A program made the translations under genes and the position numbers. From an uncultured Synergistaceae bacterium (GTDB taxonomy: Bacteria > Synergistota > Synergistia > Synergistales > Aminiphilaceae), in contig CALMLW010000333.1 of NCBI GenBank assembly GCA_937868015.1, positions 1-40,105 of the forward strand: a stretch of DNA of 40,105 nt. The letters are read 5' to 3'. The notes beneath the pieces are model-generated. The model was given only the letters and a program-made list of their open reading frames with translations. It was not told where the DNA came from and ran no database searches. This document shows, piece by piece, positions 9,482 to 18,024 of this stretch; positions within the stretch are counted from its first letter, which is position 1, and every line of letters begins with the position of its first letter.

Positions 9482-10663
9482 GTGAAAATCTCTTTCTGGA
9501 GCGATGGAGCCCGAAAAAGCGGGCGGAGAGCCTTGGGGGCGCTGGCGGCGGTGGCGCTGCTGGCCGGAGGAGCCGGGGCGGCGGATTCCGTGGCCCATCC
9601 CCTGATCTTTGGCGGGAACGTCCTGGGGGCGCCGGCGCTCCGGGGGGGCGCGGGGGCCCCGGAGGTTCCTTCCGGGGTGGAGGTGCGCCTCGCCACCGGC
9701 GACGTGATCGTTTTTGGCGTGCCCTCGGAGGCCTGGCGGCGGCGCGGAGGGCCTTCCCTCCTCACGCCTCTGGAGGAGTGGGGCACAAGGGCGTTGCCGG
9801 GGGCGCTCCGGGGCGGCGCCGAGGGCACCCTGCCCTCTCTGCCCACCACCCCCGACGCGGGGGCGGCGGGGGGCACGGGGACCCTCCCCTCCCTTTCCGG
9901 GGCCTTTGCTCCGGCCCCTTCTCCGGCGACGTCCGGCGGAGGGCAGCTCCCGCCCCTCGTGGGGGGGCAGGACACGGGGGGAGCGACGGGGAACCCGCCC
10001 CTCGTGGGAGGACAGGGCACGGGGGGGCTGTTGGGAAATCCCCTCCTCGCGGCGCCGAGTCCCGCGCCTCTGGTGGGCGGCACGGGGGGGCTGGGAGCTC
10101 TGGGACAGACCCCCGTGGGCGATCTGGCGGTGTGGAAAACCTTTGATCTTTCCACGGCCTTCGGCTTCAGCCAGTTTCCCCTGGGGCGGCTGGAATATCC
10201 GGGAAAATGGATGGTGCAGGTGGACACGTTCAACCGCACGGTGACCTTCGCCGAGGACGCCTCGGGGATGGTGTGCTTCACCATCGCCCCGGGGGCCACG
10301 GTGCAGGTGTCTTCCGCCCGCGATCTGGCCATTCAGGTGGCGACCCTTCTGACGTCGAACGTCCCCGATCTGGCGGTGGTCCGCGAGGAGTTCCGGGAGG
10401 ACCCCACCTTTCAGGGGAGCGGCTACGCCCTCACCTTCGGGAGATTCCTTCTGGCGGGGACGTTCCAGGGGCGGGCCATGATGGCCATGGTGCAGACCTA
10501 TGTCATGGCGTCCCAGATGTCCGGCGGCATGCCCTTCGCCCTGGGCACCGCCATGGTGTGCACCGCTCCCCGGGAGGTCTTCGACCAGCGCTTGCAGAGC
10601 GTGTTCAACCGGATGATCACGTCCTACGAGGCCTCGGTGAGCAAACCTTCCAAGAAGGACTAG
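9482..10663 (+). CDS. Exported Gly/Pro-rich protein with C-terminal PsbP/DcrB-like module
   Basis: A 393-residue protein of unknown function. A Lys/Arg-containing n-region and a hydrophobic core ending GGAGAADS make a signal peptide. A short N-terminal region and then a Gly/Pro-rich linker follow, containing a 15-residue tandem repeat (PPLVGGQDTGGATGN, then a close copy; 45 bp period from 9953). The last 170 residues look folded: PGKWMVQVDTFNRTVTFAED through to FDQRLQSVFNRMITSYEAS. That layout is reminiscent of PsbP/DcrB-type modules, a tentative call. GTG 9482 (GGAGGGG 12 bp upstream) gives the best signal peptide; GTG 9455 is an alternative. It precedes the CHAT gene by 10 bp, so they are almost surely co-transcribed. 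Confidence 0.75.
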   Translation: MKISFWSDGARKSGRRALGALAAVALLAGGAGAADSVAHPLIFGGNVLGAPALRGGAGAPEVPSGVEVRLATGDVIVFGVPSEAWRRRGGPSLLTPLEEWGTRALPGALRGGAEGTLPSLPTTPDAGAAGGTGTLPSLSGAFAPAPSPATSGGGQLPPLVGGQDTGGATGNPPLVGGQGTGGLLGNPLLAAPSPAPLVGGTGGLGALGQTPVGDLAVWKTFDLSTAFGFSQFPLGRLEYPGKWMVQVDTFNRTVTFAEDASGMVCFTIAPGATVQVSSARDLAIQVATLLTSNVPDLAVVREEFREDPTFQGSGYALTFGRFLLAGTFQGRAMMAMVQTYVMASQMSGGMPFALGTAMVCTAPREVFDQRLQSVFNRMITSYEASVSKPSKKD

Positions 10664-10673
10664 GAGGCGGGGC

Positions 10674-13646
10674 ATGAAGACCCTGTGCCTCATGGCCGTG
10701 CTCCTCTGGCTCGCGGGGGGGGCGGCGGGAGAAACGCCGGGGGCCCCCCCGCTCTCTCCGGACGGAGGGGGGCTTTTGGGAAGCGCCCCGGGGCCGGAGG
10801 AGGTGGACCGTCGCCGAGAGGAGCTCCGCCGCCGGATCATGGCCTTGGTGTATCAGGGGCGCTGGCACGACGCGGAAGCGGAGGCCTGGGCCTTCCGGCT
10901 CCTGCCCTCCTCCACCGGAGGCGCCCGGGAGCGGGGAGAAGAGCTCGTGGTGCGGGGCTACGTGCTCTCGCGCCGGGGGCGGGACGCCGAGGCCCGGGGG
11001 GCGGCGGATCGGGCTGCGGAGTTCCTGGAACAGGGAAAAGACCGGGAGGGGCTCCTGCGGGCTTTGGCGGTGGCCATCCGGGCTTCCCAGGGCATGGGGG
11101 ACTGGAACGGAAGCCGGGAGCGGCTGGACCGCCTTCAGGCGTTGGCCCGGGCCGCGTCCAGCGACTACGGCGCGAGTGTGGGGGCCCTGGAAGAGGGGAT
11201 TTGGGCCTACCACCGGGGAAATGTGCCCGGGGCGGTGGCCTTCTGGGAGCGGGCTTTTTCTCTGGGAAAAAATCTGGACAACCCCGAAATCCGGGGGCTG
11301 GCGGCGAACCACAACGCCCGGGGGCGGTATCTGCTGGGGCGCCACGACGAGGCCCGGCAGTGGTTTGACCGGGCCCTCGACGAGGCCCGGGGGGCCCCCT
11401 GGCTGGAGTTTGTGGTGCGGTTGAACCGGGCGGAGTTTTTGGCGGAGGGGCTTTTCAACTCCGCCGGAGCTCTGGGGGATCTCCAGCGGGCGGAGAAGCT
11501 GGCGGTGTCGCTGGATCTGGGCTCCGGGAGGCTCTGGGCCTGGAACAATCTGGGGACGTTCTTTCTTGCCCGGGGGGAGTACGGCAAGGCCAGCGAGTAT
11601 CTGGAGAAGGCCCTGGACTTTCAGATGGGTCACGACGTCCCCGAGGACGTGGGGGTGCTGATCAACGGGGCCACCCTCCGGCAGGAGCTGGGGCAGGAGG
11701 CCGAGGCGGACAAGCTCCTTCGCCGGGCTCTGGAGCTGGCCCAGGAGCGGGGAGATGTGCGCTCCCAGCCGGGGATTCTGGGAAATCTGGGCATCGTGGC
11801 CCGGCGGCTGGGGTATCTGGCCGAGGCCGAGGGGTACTACCGCCGGGCGCTGGAGCTCTGCCAGCGCCTGGGCATGGATCGCCAGGGGGCGGACCTTCTG
11901 GTGAACGTGGCGAACTTGAACGTGGAGATGGGGGCCTGGGACAACGCGGACAAAGCCCTGGGAGAGGCCCTCAGGGAGTACGAAGCGCGGGGGGATCTCG
12001 TGGGAGAAGCCCTGGTGCGGGCAAACCGGGGCTACGCCCGGTGCGCCGCGGGACGTCGGGCCTTGGGGGTGGAGGATCTTCTCCGGAGCGTGGAGATCGC
12101 CCGGAGGGTGGAGCACCGCCCCCTGATCTTCTTTTCCCTGTTGGAATATGCCCGGGAGCTGGTGGCCTCGGGAGATCGGCACCGGGCGTTGCCCCTCCTG
12201 GAGGAGGCCGCAGGGGTGCTGGAACGTTCCCGGTCGGAGCTGGCCTCCGTGGAGCACCGCATGGCGTTCATGGAGCGGCGCTACGAGGTCTACGATCTGC
12301 TCATGGATCTGTACGTGCGGTCGGGGCGGTTCGCCGAGGCCTTCGACGCGGCGGAGCGCATGAAGGCCCGGGCCTTTCTCGACGTGGTGGGGGGAGGCAC
12401 GGTGAAGCTCCTGCCGAAGGACCGGGATCTGGTGGGGGCGATCACCGCCCTGGAGGGAGAAGTGGAGGTTCTCTCCCGGAAAAAGAGCGACCTCCTGGCG
12501 GCCTCCGCCCCCGTGCCCCGGGTTCTGGAAGACCGCCTGCGGACCCTGCGGGACAAGCTGGCCTTTCTGCGGAGCGAGCTCTCCCTGGCTTCGCCGGAGC
12601 TCCTCTCCCTGGTGGCGGTGCGTCCCCTGTCGCTGGACCGGATTCAAAAGAGCATCCCCGAGGGCACGTTGGTGGCGGATTATCATCTTCTTGCCGATCG
12701 GGTCCTGGTCTTTCTTCTCTCCCGGAACGAGTTCTCCTGCCGGGAGCTCCCGCTCCTTTCCCGGGATGCGGTGTCGTCGGCGGTGCGGGCGGTGGCCCCC
12801 GCCCTGAAAGACTACAAGGCCGAGATTCCCTACGTGGAGCTTTCCCGGCTCTATCTGGGGCTGGTGGCTCCCCTGGAGGAGCCCTTCCGGAAGGCGGAGC
12901 GCGTGGTGGTGGTGCCCCAGGGGGTGCTCTCCTACGTGCCCTTCCAGGCCTTTTGGGACGGCGAGGGCTTTTTGGTGCGGCGCTTCGCCATCTCCTACGC
13001 CCCCTCCCTGAGCGTCTACGCCCTGTTGGCGGCAAGGGAGGGTCCCACGCCCAAAAATCTGGTGGGATTCGGCAACCCCGCCTTCGCCGACGCCGCCGTG
13101 CCCCCCCTGCCCTTTGCGGAAGAGGAGGCCCGGCAGGTGGCGGCCCTCTTTCCCCGCTCCCAGCTCCTGATCGGGCCGGACGCCACGGAATCGGCCCTCT
13201 ACGCCCGGGCTCCGGAAGCGGACGTGCTGCATCTGTCCACCCACGCCAAGGCCGATCCGAAACGCCCCTTAAACAGCGTGATTCTCCTCGCCCCCGGAGG
13301 AGGGCAGGACGGAAGACTCACGGCGGGGGAGGTCTTCGGCATGAATCTTTCGGCGGACTGTGTGGTGCTGAGTGCCTGTGAAACCGCCCTGGGAAGCATG
13401 AATCACCAGGAGGGGCTCGTGGGGTTCTCCCGGTCCTTTTTCCACGCGGGGGCGTCCTCCCTCTTCGTCAGCCTCTGGAGCGTGGCGGACGAGGCCACCC
13501 GGGATCTCTTCGTGGCGTTCTTCTCCCGGTGGCTCGGGGGGATGTCGAAGTCCCGGGCCCTCCAGGAGGCCCAGATGGCGGTGTTGTCCCGGACGAATCA
13601 TCCCATGTTCTGGGCCCCGTTCATCCTTTTGGGAAGAGAGCAGTAG
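10674..13646 (+). CDS. Exported TPR-CHAT domain protein, putative caspase-like protease
   Basis: A 990-residue protein with a signal peptide (MKTLCLMAVLLWLAGGAAG), about 550 residues of tetratricopeptide repeats (for example LGNLGIVARRLGYLAEAEGY) and a C-terminal CHAT domain (about 690-990). CHAT domains belong to the caspase/separase clan. The expected dyad is visible as His857 (VLHLSTHAKAD) and Cys902 (VVLSACETALG), and the end GLVGFSRSFFHAGASS to HPMFWAPFILLG is typical. TPRs usually bind the partner or substrate. CHAT proteins such as the CRISPR-linked TPR-CHAT Craspase are cytoplasmic, so export is notable. ATG 10674 has AGGAGG six bases upstream. It sits between two exported proteins with PsbP/DcrB-like modules, which are candidate partners or substrates. 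Confidence 0.9.
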   Translation: MKTLCLMAVLLWLAGGAAGETPGAPPLSPDGGGLLGSAPGPEEVDRRREELRRRIMALVYQGRWHDAEAEAWAFRLLPSSTGGARERGEELVVRGYVLSRRGRDAEARGAADRAAEFLEQGKDREGLLRALAVAIRASQGMGDWNGSRERLDRLQALARAASSDYGASVGALEEGIWAYHRGNVPGAVAFWERAFSLGKNLDNPEIRGLAANHNARGRYLLGRHDEARQWFDRALDEARGAPWLEFVVRLNRAEFLAEGLFNSAGALGDLQRAEKLAVSLDLGSGRLWAWNNLGTFFLARGEYGKASEYLEKALDFQMGHDVPEDVGVLINGATLRQELGQEAEADKLLRRALELAQERGDVRSQPGILGNLGIVARRLGYLAEAEGYYRRALELCQRLGMDRQGADLLVNVANLNVEMGAWDNADKALGEALREYEARGDLVGEALVRANRGYARCAAGRRALGVEDLLRSVEIARRVEHRPLIFFSLLEYARELVASGDRHRALPLLEEAAGVLERSRSELASVEHRMAFMERRYEVYDLLMDLYVRSGRFAEAFDAAERMKARAFLDVVGGGTVKLLPKDRDLVGAITALEGEVEVLSRKKSDLLAASAPVPRVLEDRLRTLRDKLAFLRSELSLASPELLSLVAVRPLSLDRIQKSIPEGTLVADYHLLADRVLVFLLSRNEFSCRELPLLSRDAVSSAVRAVAPALKDYKAEIPYVELSRLYLGLVAPLEEPFRKAERVVVVPQGVLSYVPFQAFWDGEGFLVRRFAISYAPSLSVYALLAAREGPTPKNLVGFGNPAFADAAVPPLPFAEEEARQVAALFPRSQLLIGPDATESALYARAPEADVLHLSTHAKADPKRPLNSVILLAPGGGQDGRLTAGEVFGMNLSADCVVLSACETALGSMNHQEGLVGFSRSFFHAGASSLFVSLWSVADEATRDLFVAFFSRWLGGMSKSRALQEAQMAVLSRTNHPMFWAPFILLGREQ

Positions 13647-13759
13647 GAGCCGGAGGCGAGGGGGGGCGAGGCAAGCACCCGCCCTCCGGCCGCGAAAAAA
13701 CCGGCCTTCGTCGGCGTGAAAGCCCCCGGGGCTTTCGGCCGGAGAACGAAGGGAGCACC

Positions 13760-13846
13760 ATGAGAGGCAAAGCGAAAGGATCCTCGCTCCGGCGGAGGCC
13801 CCATCGGGGCGGGGGAGAGCGGTCATTCGAGAGGAGGTTTTTCTAG
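13760..13846 (+). CDS. Possible 28-residue Arg-rich leader ORF
   Basis: ATG 13760 is preceded by GAAGGGAG and encodes 28 residues, MRGKAKGSSLRRRPHRG onward, ending in ERRFF. Its TAG stop shares its last base with the GTG start of the next gene (TAGTG at 13844-13848), an arrangement seen in translational coupling. The ribosome site of the next gene (GAGGAGG, about 13831-13837) lies inside it. It could be a coupling leader or chance; there is no homology evidence. Confidence 0.25.
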   Translation: MRGKAKGSSLRRRPHRGGGERSFERRFF

Positions 13847-15444
13847 TGCGCACCCTTGGGGAAGCAGTCCGAAGCGGGGGAGCCCTCGGGCTCCGGAGGA
13901 TCGGGGCCCGATGCGCCCCAAAAAGACGGAGGGGTCTTTTCGTGCTCCTGGTGCTGGGGGTGCTCCTGGGGGCGGGGGGCGCCGGAGCGTCGGATCTCAC
14001 CATCGATCTGACGCCGGGGTGGACCATGGGGAGCCCCGACGCGGGGGACATGGTGCGGTGCGATCTCACCCTGGAGCCCGGCAAGACCGCCGCAGTGTTC
14101 TATGTGAAGCGGCTCGACTTCGACACCGTCGAAGAGGCCGCCGGCTTTGGCAAGTACCTCCGGGAGCAAATGCGGTACGATGACAACACGACGCTGTTGA
14201 AGAACGCCGAAGGCCTGGTGTCCGGCATCCCCTCGGTGGTGCATCTGGTGGTGGAGCGGCGACAGTCCGGCACCTACCAGCGGGAGGTCTCCTACGTGCC
14301 CCTGGAAAAGGCCTGGTTTCAGTTCGGCGTGCTCACCACCCCGGAGCTCTTCGCCCAGGTGAAGCTCCGGAGCGACGAACTCCTGTCCCGGGTGCGCCTG
14401 GTGGGGGGCACCGCATGGCAGGGGGGGACCGGGGCCTCCGGCCAGGGCCCGGTCTCGGGGGGCGTTGCGGGACAGGGAGGGACCGGGGTCTCCGGCCAGG
14501 GCACGGTCTCGGGGAGCACCGCTGGCACAGGGGTGGCGGGCCTCGCCGGAGGGAGCTCGGGGGGAACGCCCCGCCTCACCTTCAACGTCCCCCCGCCCTG
14601 GGTGCCGGGAAATCCCCCGGATCCTTCCGTGAAGGCATCGTTCCTGCTTCCCGAGGGTTCCCAAGTGCGGGCGGAGCTCCTGGTGTTTGAAGAAGCCTTC
14701 ACCGATGGGAACGTGGACCTCTACTTCCAGCGGGTGCAGGCCTACGCCGCCACCGCCTTCGCCGCCTTCGAATCGCTGGGCACCGCTGCGGTGCCCCTGG
14801 CGGGAAGAGAGGGGCGCCGCCTGGACTTTCGCTTTTCTCCGGCGGGGGGGACGAATCGGCTCCGGGGGCGGTTTTTTGCCCTGGTGGAGAGGGGGAGGGC
14901 CTTTGGCTTCCTCTTCGACTGCGGCGCCCAGGACTTCGACGCCCTGGCGTCGGCCTTTGACGGCATCATGACCTCGGTGAGCTTTGCGGACGAGGGAGGA
15001 GCGGGCACCGGGGGCAGCGTCGGCACCACCACGGGACCGGCTCCGGCGGGGGTGTACACCGACGCCAAGGGACTCTATACGGTGCCCCTGCCCCCCGGAG
15101 CGGCGTTTCAGGAATCCCTGCTTTTTGGCGCCATCTATTCTCTGCCCGCCGGAGGACAGATTTCCTTCTTCACCTTCGAGGGGGAAGAGCCCGTGGCCAA
15201 CCTCCAAGCCCAGGTGGCGTCGGGGAAGACCCCCCACGGAGAATCCCGCATCGCCGCCCGGGGCAAGGAAGCCCTGGTGACGCTCTACTCGTCGGTGAAC
15301 GCGGAAACCAAGGTGGCCTACGCCACGCTCTTCGTCCGGTTCCCCGGCACGGGGGCGTTGGTCATCGTCTCGGTGCCCGCCGCCCGCTATCAGGAATCCC
15401 AGGGGTGGATCCTTCCCTTCATCCAGTCCTTCCAGTTCCGTTGA
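13846..15444 (+). CDS. Exported protein with three PsbP/DcrB-like modules
   Basis: A 532-residue exported protein, function unknown. The N-terminus carries an Arg-rich stretch and then a hydrophobic signal segment (LFVLLVLGVLLGAGGAGAS, about residues 30-48). Three similar-sized units follow: about 50-185, 235-385 and 400-532. Each alternates short beta-strands with a helix-like stretch and ends in a pattern such as FDALASAFDGIMTSVSF or GWILPFIQSFQF, as PsbP/DcrB (DUF1795-like) modules do. Units one and two are joined by an 18-residue, 54-bp tandem repeat (GTGASGQGPVSGGVAGQG and a copy, from 14427). GTG 13846 is selected by the GAGGAGG just upstream. It is downstream of the CHAT gene after 199 bp, and probably the same functional group. 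Confidence 0.75.
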   Translation: MRTLGEAVRSGGALGLRRIGARCAPKRRRGLFVLLVLGVLLGAGGAGASDLTIDLTPGWTMGSPDAGDMVRCDLTLEPGKTAAVFYVKRLDFDTVEEAAGFGKYLREQMRYDDNTTLLKNAEGLVSGIPSVVHLVVERRQSGTYQREVSYVPLEKAWFQFGVLTTPELFAQVKLRSDELLSRVRLVGGTAWQGGTGASGQGPVSGGVAGQGGTGVSGQGTVSGSTAGTGVAGLAGGSSGGTPRLTFNVPPPWVPGNPPDPSVKASFLLPEGSQVRAELLVFEEAFTDGNVDLYFQRVQAYAATAFAAFESLGTAAVPLAGREGRRLDFRFSPAGGTNRLRGRFFALVERGRAFGFLFDCGAQDFDALASAFDGIMTSVSFADEGGAGTGGSVGTTTGPAPAGVYTDAKGLYTVPLPPGAAFQESLLFGAIYSLPAGGQISFFTFEGEEPVANLQAQVASGKTPHGESRIAARGKEALVTLYSSVNAETKVAYATLFVRFPGTGALVIVSVPAARYQESQGWILPFIQSFQFR

Positions 15445-15462
15445 GCTTATTTTTCCCAAGAG

Positions 15463-15500
15463 CACAAGATCCCCGGGGGCATTCCCCCGGGGATCTTGTG
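15463..15500 (+). terminator. Strong hairpin ending the CHAT cluster
   Basis: A perfect 17-bp stem, 15463-15479 with 15484-15500, around a 4-nt loop (CATT), 18 bp after the stop at 15444. A T-rich tract precedes rather than follows the stem, so it may act on either strand or as an mRNA 3'-end stabiliser. Confidence 0.65.
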
Positions 15501-15541
15501 AGGAAGGTTGGGGCGTACCGGAGGACGACACGAAGGCGGTG

Positions 15542-15583
15542 GCTGGAGAGCGTTGTAGGGGCGAGCATATTTTTCGCCCCTAC
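15542..15583. repeat. Dispersed palindromic repeat, copy 1 (GTAGGGGCGA hairpin)
   Basis: GTAGGGGCGA (15555-15564) and TCGCCCCTAC (15574-15583) form a 10-bp stem with a 9-nt loop, preceded by CTGGAGAG. A near-identical copy lies at 17293-17333. The two copies bracket the Sel1-repeat gene. Confidence 0.85.
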
Positions 15584-15615
15584 GCCTTTTGCCCCGCGTC
15601 ACCTTTTACCCCGCC

Positions 15616-15755
15616 GGGCGTGCGAGCCGGGAGCGCCGGCTTCCAGCCGGCTCTCTTCAGCCTTTTGAGGTGTACATCAACTTCTAGGCTTTCGCCCCGC
15701 CGGGAAATTCCTCGGGCGTGCGAGCCGGGAGCGCTCACATTCCAGCCGGCTCTCT
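15616..15755. repeat. Two copies of a 41-42-bp dispersed repeat
   Basis: Two near-identical segments, 15616-15656 and 15714-15755, both read GGGCGTGCGAGCCGGGAGCG, a short variable part, and then TTCCAGCCGGCTCTCT (the first three bases of this vary). Each contains CCGGCT/AGCCGG complementarity and follows a CCCCGCCGGG run. They belong to the repeat-rich, gene-free stretch 15445-16199, which otherwise holds no credible coding sequence. Confidence 0.8.
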
Positions 15756-15757
15756 TT

Positions 15758-15825
15758 TTACCCCGCATCACCAGCGTGGCCCGAGGGGGATCCCTCCGGC
15801 GGAGCACTTCCTTCCGCACCTCTGC
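15758..15825. repeat. 68-bp dispersed repeat, copy 1
   Basis: The segment starts TTACCCCGCATCACCAGCGT and ends ACTTCCTTCCGCACCTCTGCC. It recurs with few changes at 17338-17406. In both places it stands near the GTAGGGGCGA hairpin, so the two units may form one composite repeat. From 15826 to 16199 I see no gene, tRNA or clear promoter. Confidence 0.85.
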
Positions 15826-16199
15826 CCTCCGTCGCCCCGATCTTGGCGAAGTCGTCCGCTCCGGGGCCTCTTCCGTGTGCGGCCCGGGAGAAGAGCGGCG
15901 GAAGGAATTTTCCAATTCTCATGTTCTGGCATACTTGCCGTGTCCAGAGTTCGTCAAGATTCGTTGCCTCGGCAGATGTCCCGTTTCCGGCCAGGGGGTT
16001 CTTGTGCGCTCCGTACCCCCTCAACGTCTCCGCACCGTGGCGGGAGCTTCCGTTTCCCTTGCCGGAGATGCGGACGAGGGCCCCACACGGGGGCGGCGCC
16101 ACCTCTCCACCGGAATCATCCTTTTCGTAAGGTCGTGGTGCGATGAAGAGAAATGTTAAAATGGTTATTCTGGTACACACTTTGAGAGGAGGTCGAACA

Positions 16200-17204
16200 A
16201 TGCGTTGGGCAACGGGATTTCTTGTGGCGGTGTTTTTGATGACATGCGGGACAACATCTTTGGCAGGCCAGCAACGGGACATGGGGGAGCTGCAAAAGGC
16301 GGCGGAGGGCGGCAAGGTCGAAGCGCAGTTTGAGATGGGGCTCGCGTACTGGTCCGGTGACGGGGTCCCCGTGAACGAACCCGAGGCGGCGAAATGGTTC
16401 GGCAAGGCCGCCGACCAGGGGCACCCTCTGGCACAGGCCTATCTCGGCCTGCAGTACTTCGAAGGCGCGGGCCTTCCGAAAGACGAAGCCCGGGGTCAAA
16501 GCCTCGCCGGAGCGGCGAAGGATGCGGTTGTCCGGATGGCGGAAGAAGGCAACGTTGCCGCGCAAGACGTTCTTGGAGAATTGTTCAGGGGTGGAATCGG
16601 CGTGCCGCAGGACGACGCGAAGGCGGTAGAGTGGTACCGCAAGGCGGCGGAGCAGGGGAATGCTGACGCCCAGTTCGAGCTCGGCGTGATGTACGCGAAC
16701 GGCCAGGGCGTGTCGCAGGACGACATGAAGGCGATGGAATGGTTCCGCAAGGCGACGGAGCAGGGGAATGCCTTCGTTCAGTGGCGTCTCGGCGCGATGT
16801 ACGAGTTTGGCCTGAACGTGTCGGAGGACTTCACGAAGGCGGTGGATTGGTACCGCAAGGCGGCGGAGCAGGGGTATGCCCCAGCCCAGCGCAGCCTCGG
16901 CAGTATGTACCGGGAAGGCCGGGGGGTGCCGCAGGACGACACGAAGGCGGTGGATTGGATCCGCAAGGCGGCGGAGCAGGGGTATGCCTTAGCCCAGGGC
17001 AACCTCGGCGAGATGTACCAGTGGGGTCGGGGCGTGAGGCAAAATGACAAAGAAGCGTACCGGTGGTACTACACCGCCGGTGTACTCGGGGACGCCGATG
17101 CCGCTGAAAGAGCGAAGAGGATCGTCGTGTCGGTGTCGGCAGAGGATGCCGCGAGAATCCGTCGCGAAGTGGACGAAAAAATACGGCGGCAGGGGTGGAA
17201 ATGA
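16200..17204 (+). CDS. Exported Sel1-like repeat protein
   Basis: A 334-residue protein with a signal peptide (about 1-23, ending TTSLAGQQ) and seven Sel1-type repeats of about 36 residues. These are an alpha/alpha solenoid used for protein-protein contacts at the envelope. A typical unit is AQFELGVMYANGQGVSQDD followed by KAMEWFRKATEQGN; unit two is degenerate and longer. At the DNA level units three to six repeat with a 108-bp period, a sign of recent duplication. ATG 16200 is chosen because GAGGAGG lies eight bases upstream; in-frame ATG 16143 lacks this. It is isolated between repeat clusters with no operon partner. No enzymatic domain is seen, and its partner is unknown. Confidence 0.88.
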   Translation: MRWATGFLVAVFLMTCGTTSLAGQQRDMGELQKAAEGGKVEAQFEMGLAYWSGDGVPVNEPEAAKWFGKAADQGHPLAQAYLGLQYFEGAGLPKDEARGQSLAGAAKDAVVRMAEEGNVAAQDVLGELFRGGIGVPQDDAKAVEWYRKAAEQGNADAQFELGVMYANGQGVSQDDMKAMEWFRKATEQGNAFVQWRLGAMYEFGLNVSEDFTKAVDWYRKAAEQGYAPAQRSLGSMYREGRGVPQDDTKAVDWIRKAAEQGYALAQGNLGEMYQWGRGVRQNDKEAYRWYYTAGVLGDADAAERAKRIVVSVSAEDAARIRREVDEKIRRQGWK

Positions 17205-17292
17205 ACGCCGCCCGGGGGACCGTCTGGAAGCCGGGGGTCTCTCCCCCTGGAGCGCTCGCGGTGTTGTAGGGGCGCATGGGGTTGCCTCGTGC

Positions 17293-17406
17293 CTGGAGAG
17301 TAATGTAGGGGCGAGCATATTTTTCGCCCCTACAGATTTAACCCCGCATCACCAGCGTGGCCCGGGGGGAAACCTTCCGGCGGGCACTTCCTTCCGCACT
17401 TCTGCC
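17293..17406. repeat. Dispersed repeats, second copies downstream of the Sel1 gene
   Basis: The GTAGGGGCGA hairpin recurs at 17305-17314 and 17324-17333, preceded by CTGGAGAG, and the 68-bp unit recurs at 17338-17406. A partial GTAGGGGCG copy begins at 17266. Together they fill the gap 17205-17429, which has no gene. Confidence 0.85.
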
Positions 17407-17429
17407 GGGGGTGTTTTCTGAGGTAAGGG

Positions 17430-17987
17430 TCAGTCGCCGCTCTGGAGCCGGGCGATCCATGCGTCGGTGGAGAGCACTTCGGCGAAGCGCAGGGCCTGGG
17501 TGACCAGAATGGCCCGGTGCAACTCCTCTGCGGTGACGGCTCCGACGGTGGTCTGAAAGGCCAGGGTGCCCGTGGCGTCGGAAAGGAACTCCACGTGGAA
17601 TCCCCGGTGAAACGCCTGGCGGGAGGTGGTGTCGCAGCACATCTGGGTCATGTACCCCGCGATGGTGACGGTGGAAATCTGCCGTTCCCGGAGCCAGCTT
17701 TCCAGTTCGGTGTTCGTGAAACTGCCGGGGAGCGTTTTCTCCAGGAGCAGATCCCGGGGATGGGCCGCCACGGAGGGGTGGAGCTCCCATCCCGGTGTGC
17801 CCGGACGGAAGGTCCGGGATTCGGGGGAGGTGGCGGAGTGCTGGATCACCACCACGGGGATCTGGGCCTCCCGGGCGGCCCCCAGAGCCCGGAGAATGTG
17901 GTCGAAAGAGCCGTGGGGGTAGGTGACGGGGAGGGCACCGTCGAAGTATTCGTTCTGCACGTCGATGACCAGAAGCGCTCTTTTCAC
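17430..17987 (-). CDS. Isochorismatase-like cysteine hydrolase
   Basis: A 185-residue cytoplasmic hydrolase of the isochorismatase/nicotinamidase superfamily. The expected catalytic triad is visible: Asp9 ([13 protein letters not shown]), Lys84 ([10 protein letters not shown]) and Cys117 ([11 protein letters not shown]), with the usual cis-peptide region just before the cysteine. The length is right for single-domain members acting on amides or isochorismate-like compounds; the substrate cannot be told. GTG 17987 is chosen because AAAGGAG lies nine bases upstream; TTG 17996 would put the Shine-Dalgarno directly against the start. It starts 37 bp after the HD-domain gene on the same strand, so they are probably co-transcribed. 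Confidence 0.9.
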   Translation of the reverse strand: MKRALLVIDVQNEYFDGALPVTYPHGSFDHILRALGAAREAQIPVVVIQHSATSPESRTFRPGTPGWELHPSVAAHPRDLLLEKTLPGSFTNTELESWLRERQISTVTIAGYMTQMCCDTTSRQAFHRGFHVEFLSDATGTLAFQTTVGAVTAEELHRAILVTQALRFAEVLSTDAWIARLQSGD

Positions 17988-18024
17988 AAAAACCAACTCC
18001 TTTCGCGGTGCGTTCTCGGGACCT

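Noticed and set aside
10617-13244. 875-codon open frame antisense to the CHAT gene
   Set aside because: It is a codon-bias shadow; the sense frame has signal peptide, TPRs and the CHAT dyad.
15758-16405. Minus-strand open frame through the repeat region upstream of the Sel1 gene
   Set aside because: It is made of repeat sequence and runs into the Sel1 gene from the opposite strand; it has no ribosome site and no recognisable domain.
16300-17050. Regular 108-bp repeats taken as a CRISPR or satellite array
   Set aside because: They are in-frame Sel1 protein repeats with coding-type variation and no spacers.
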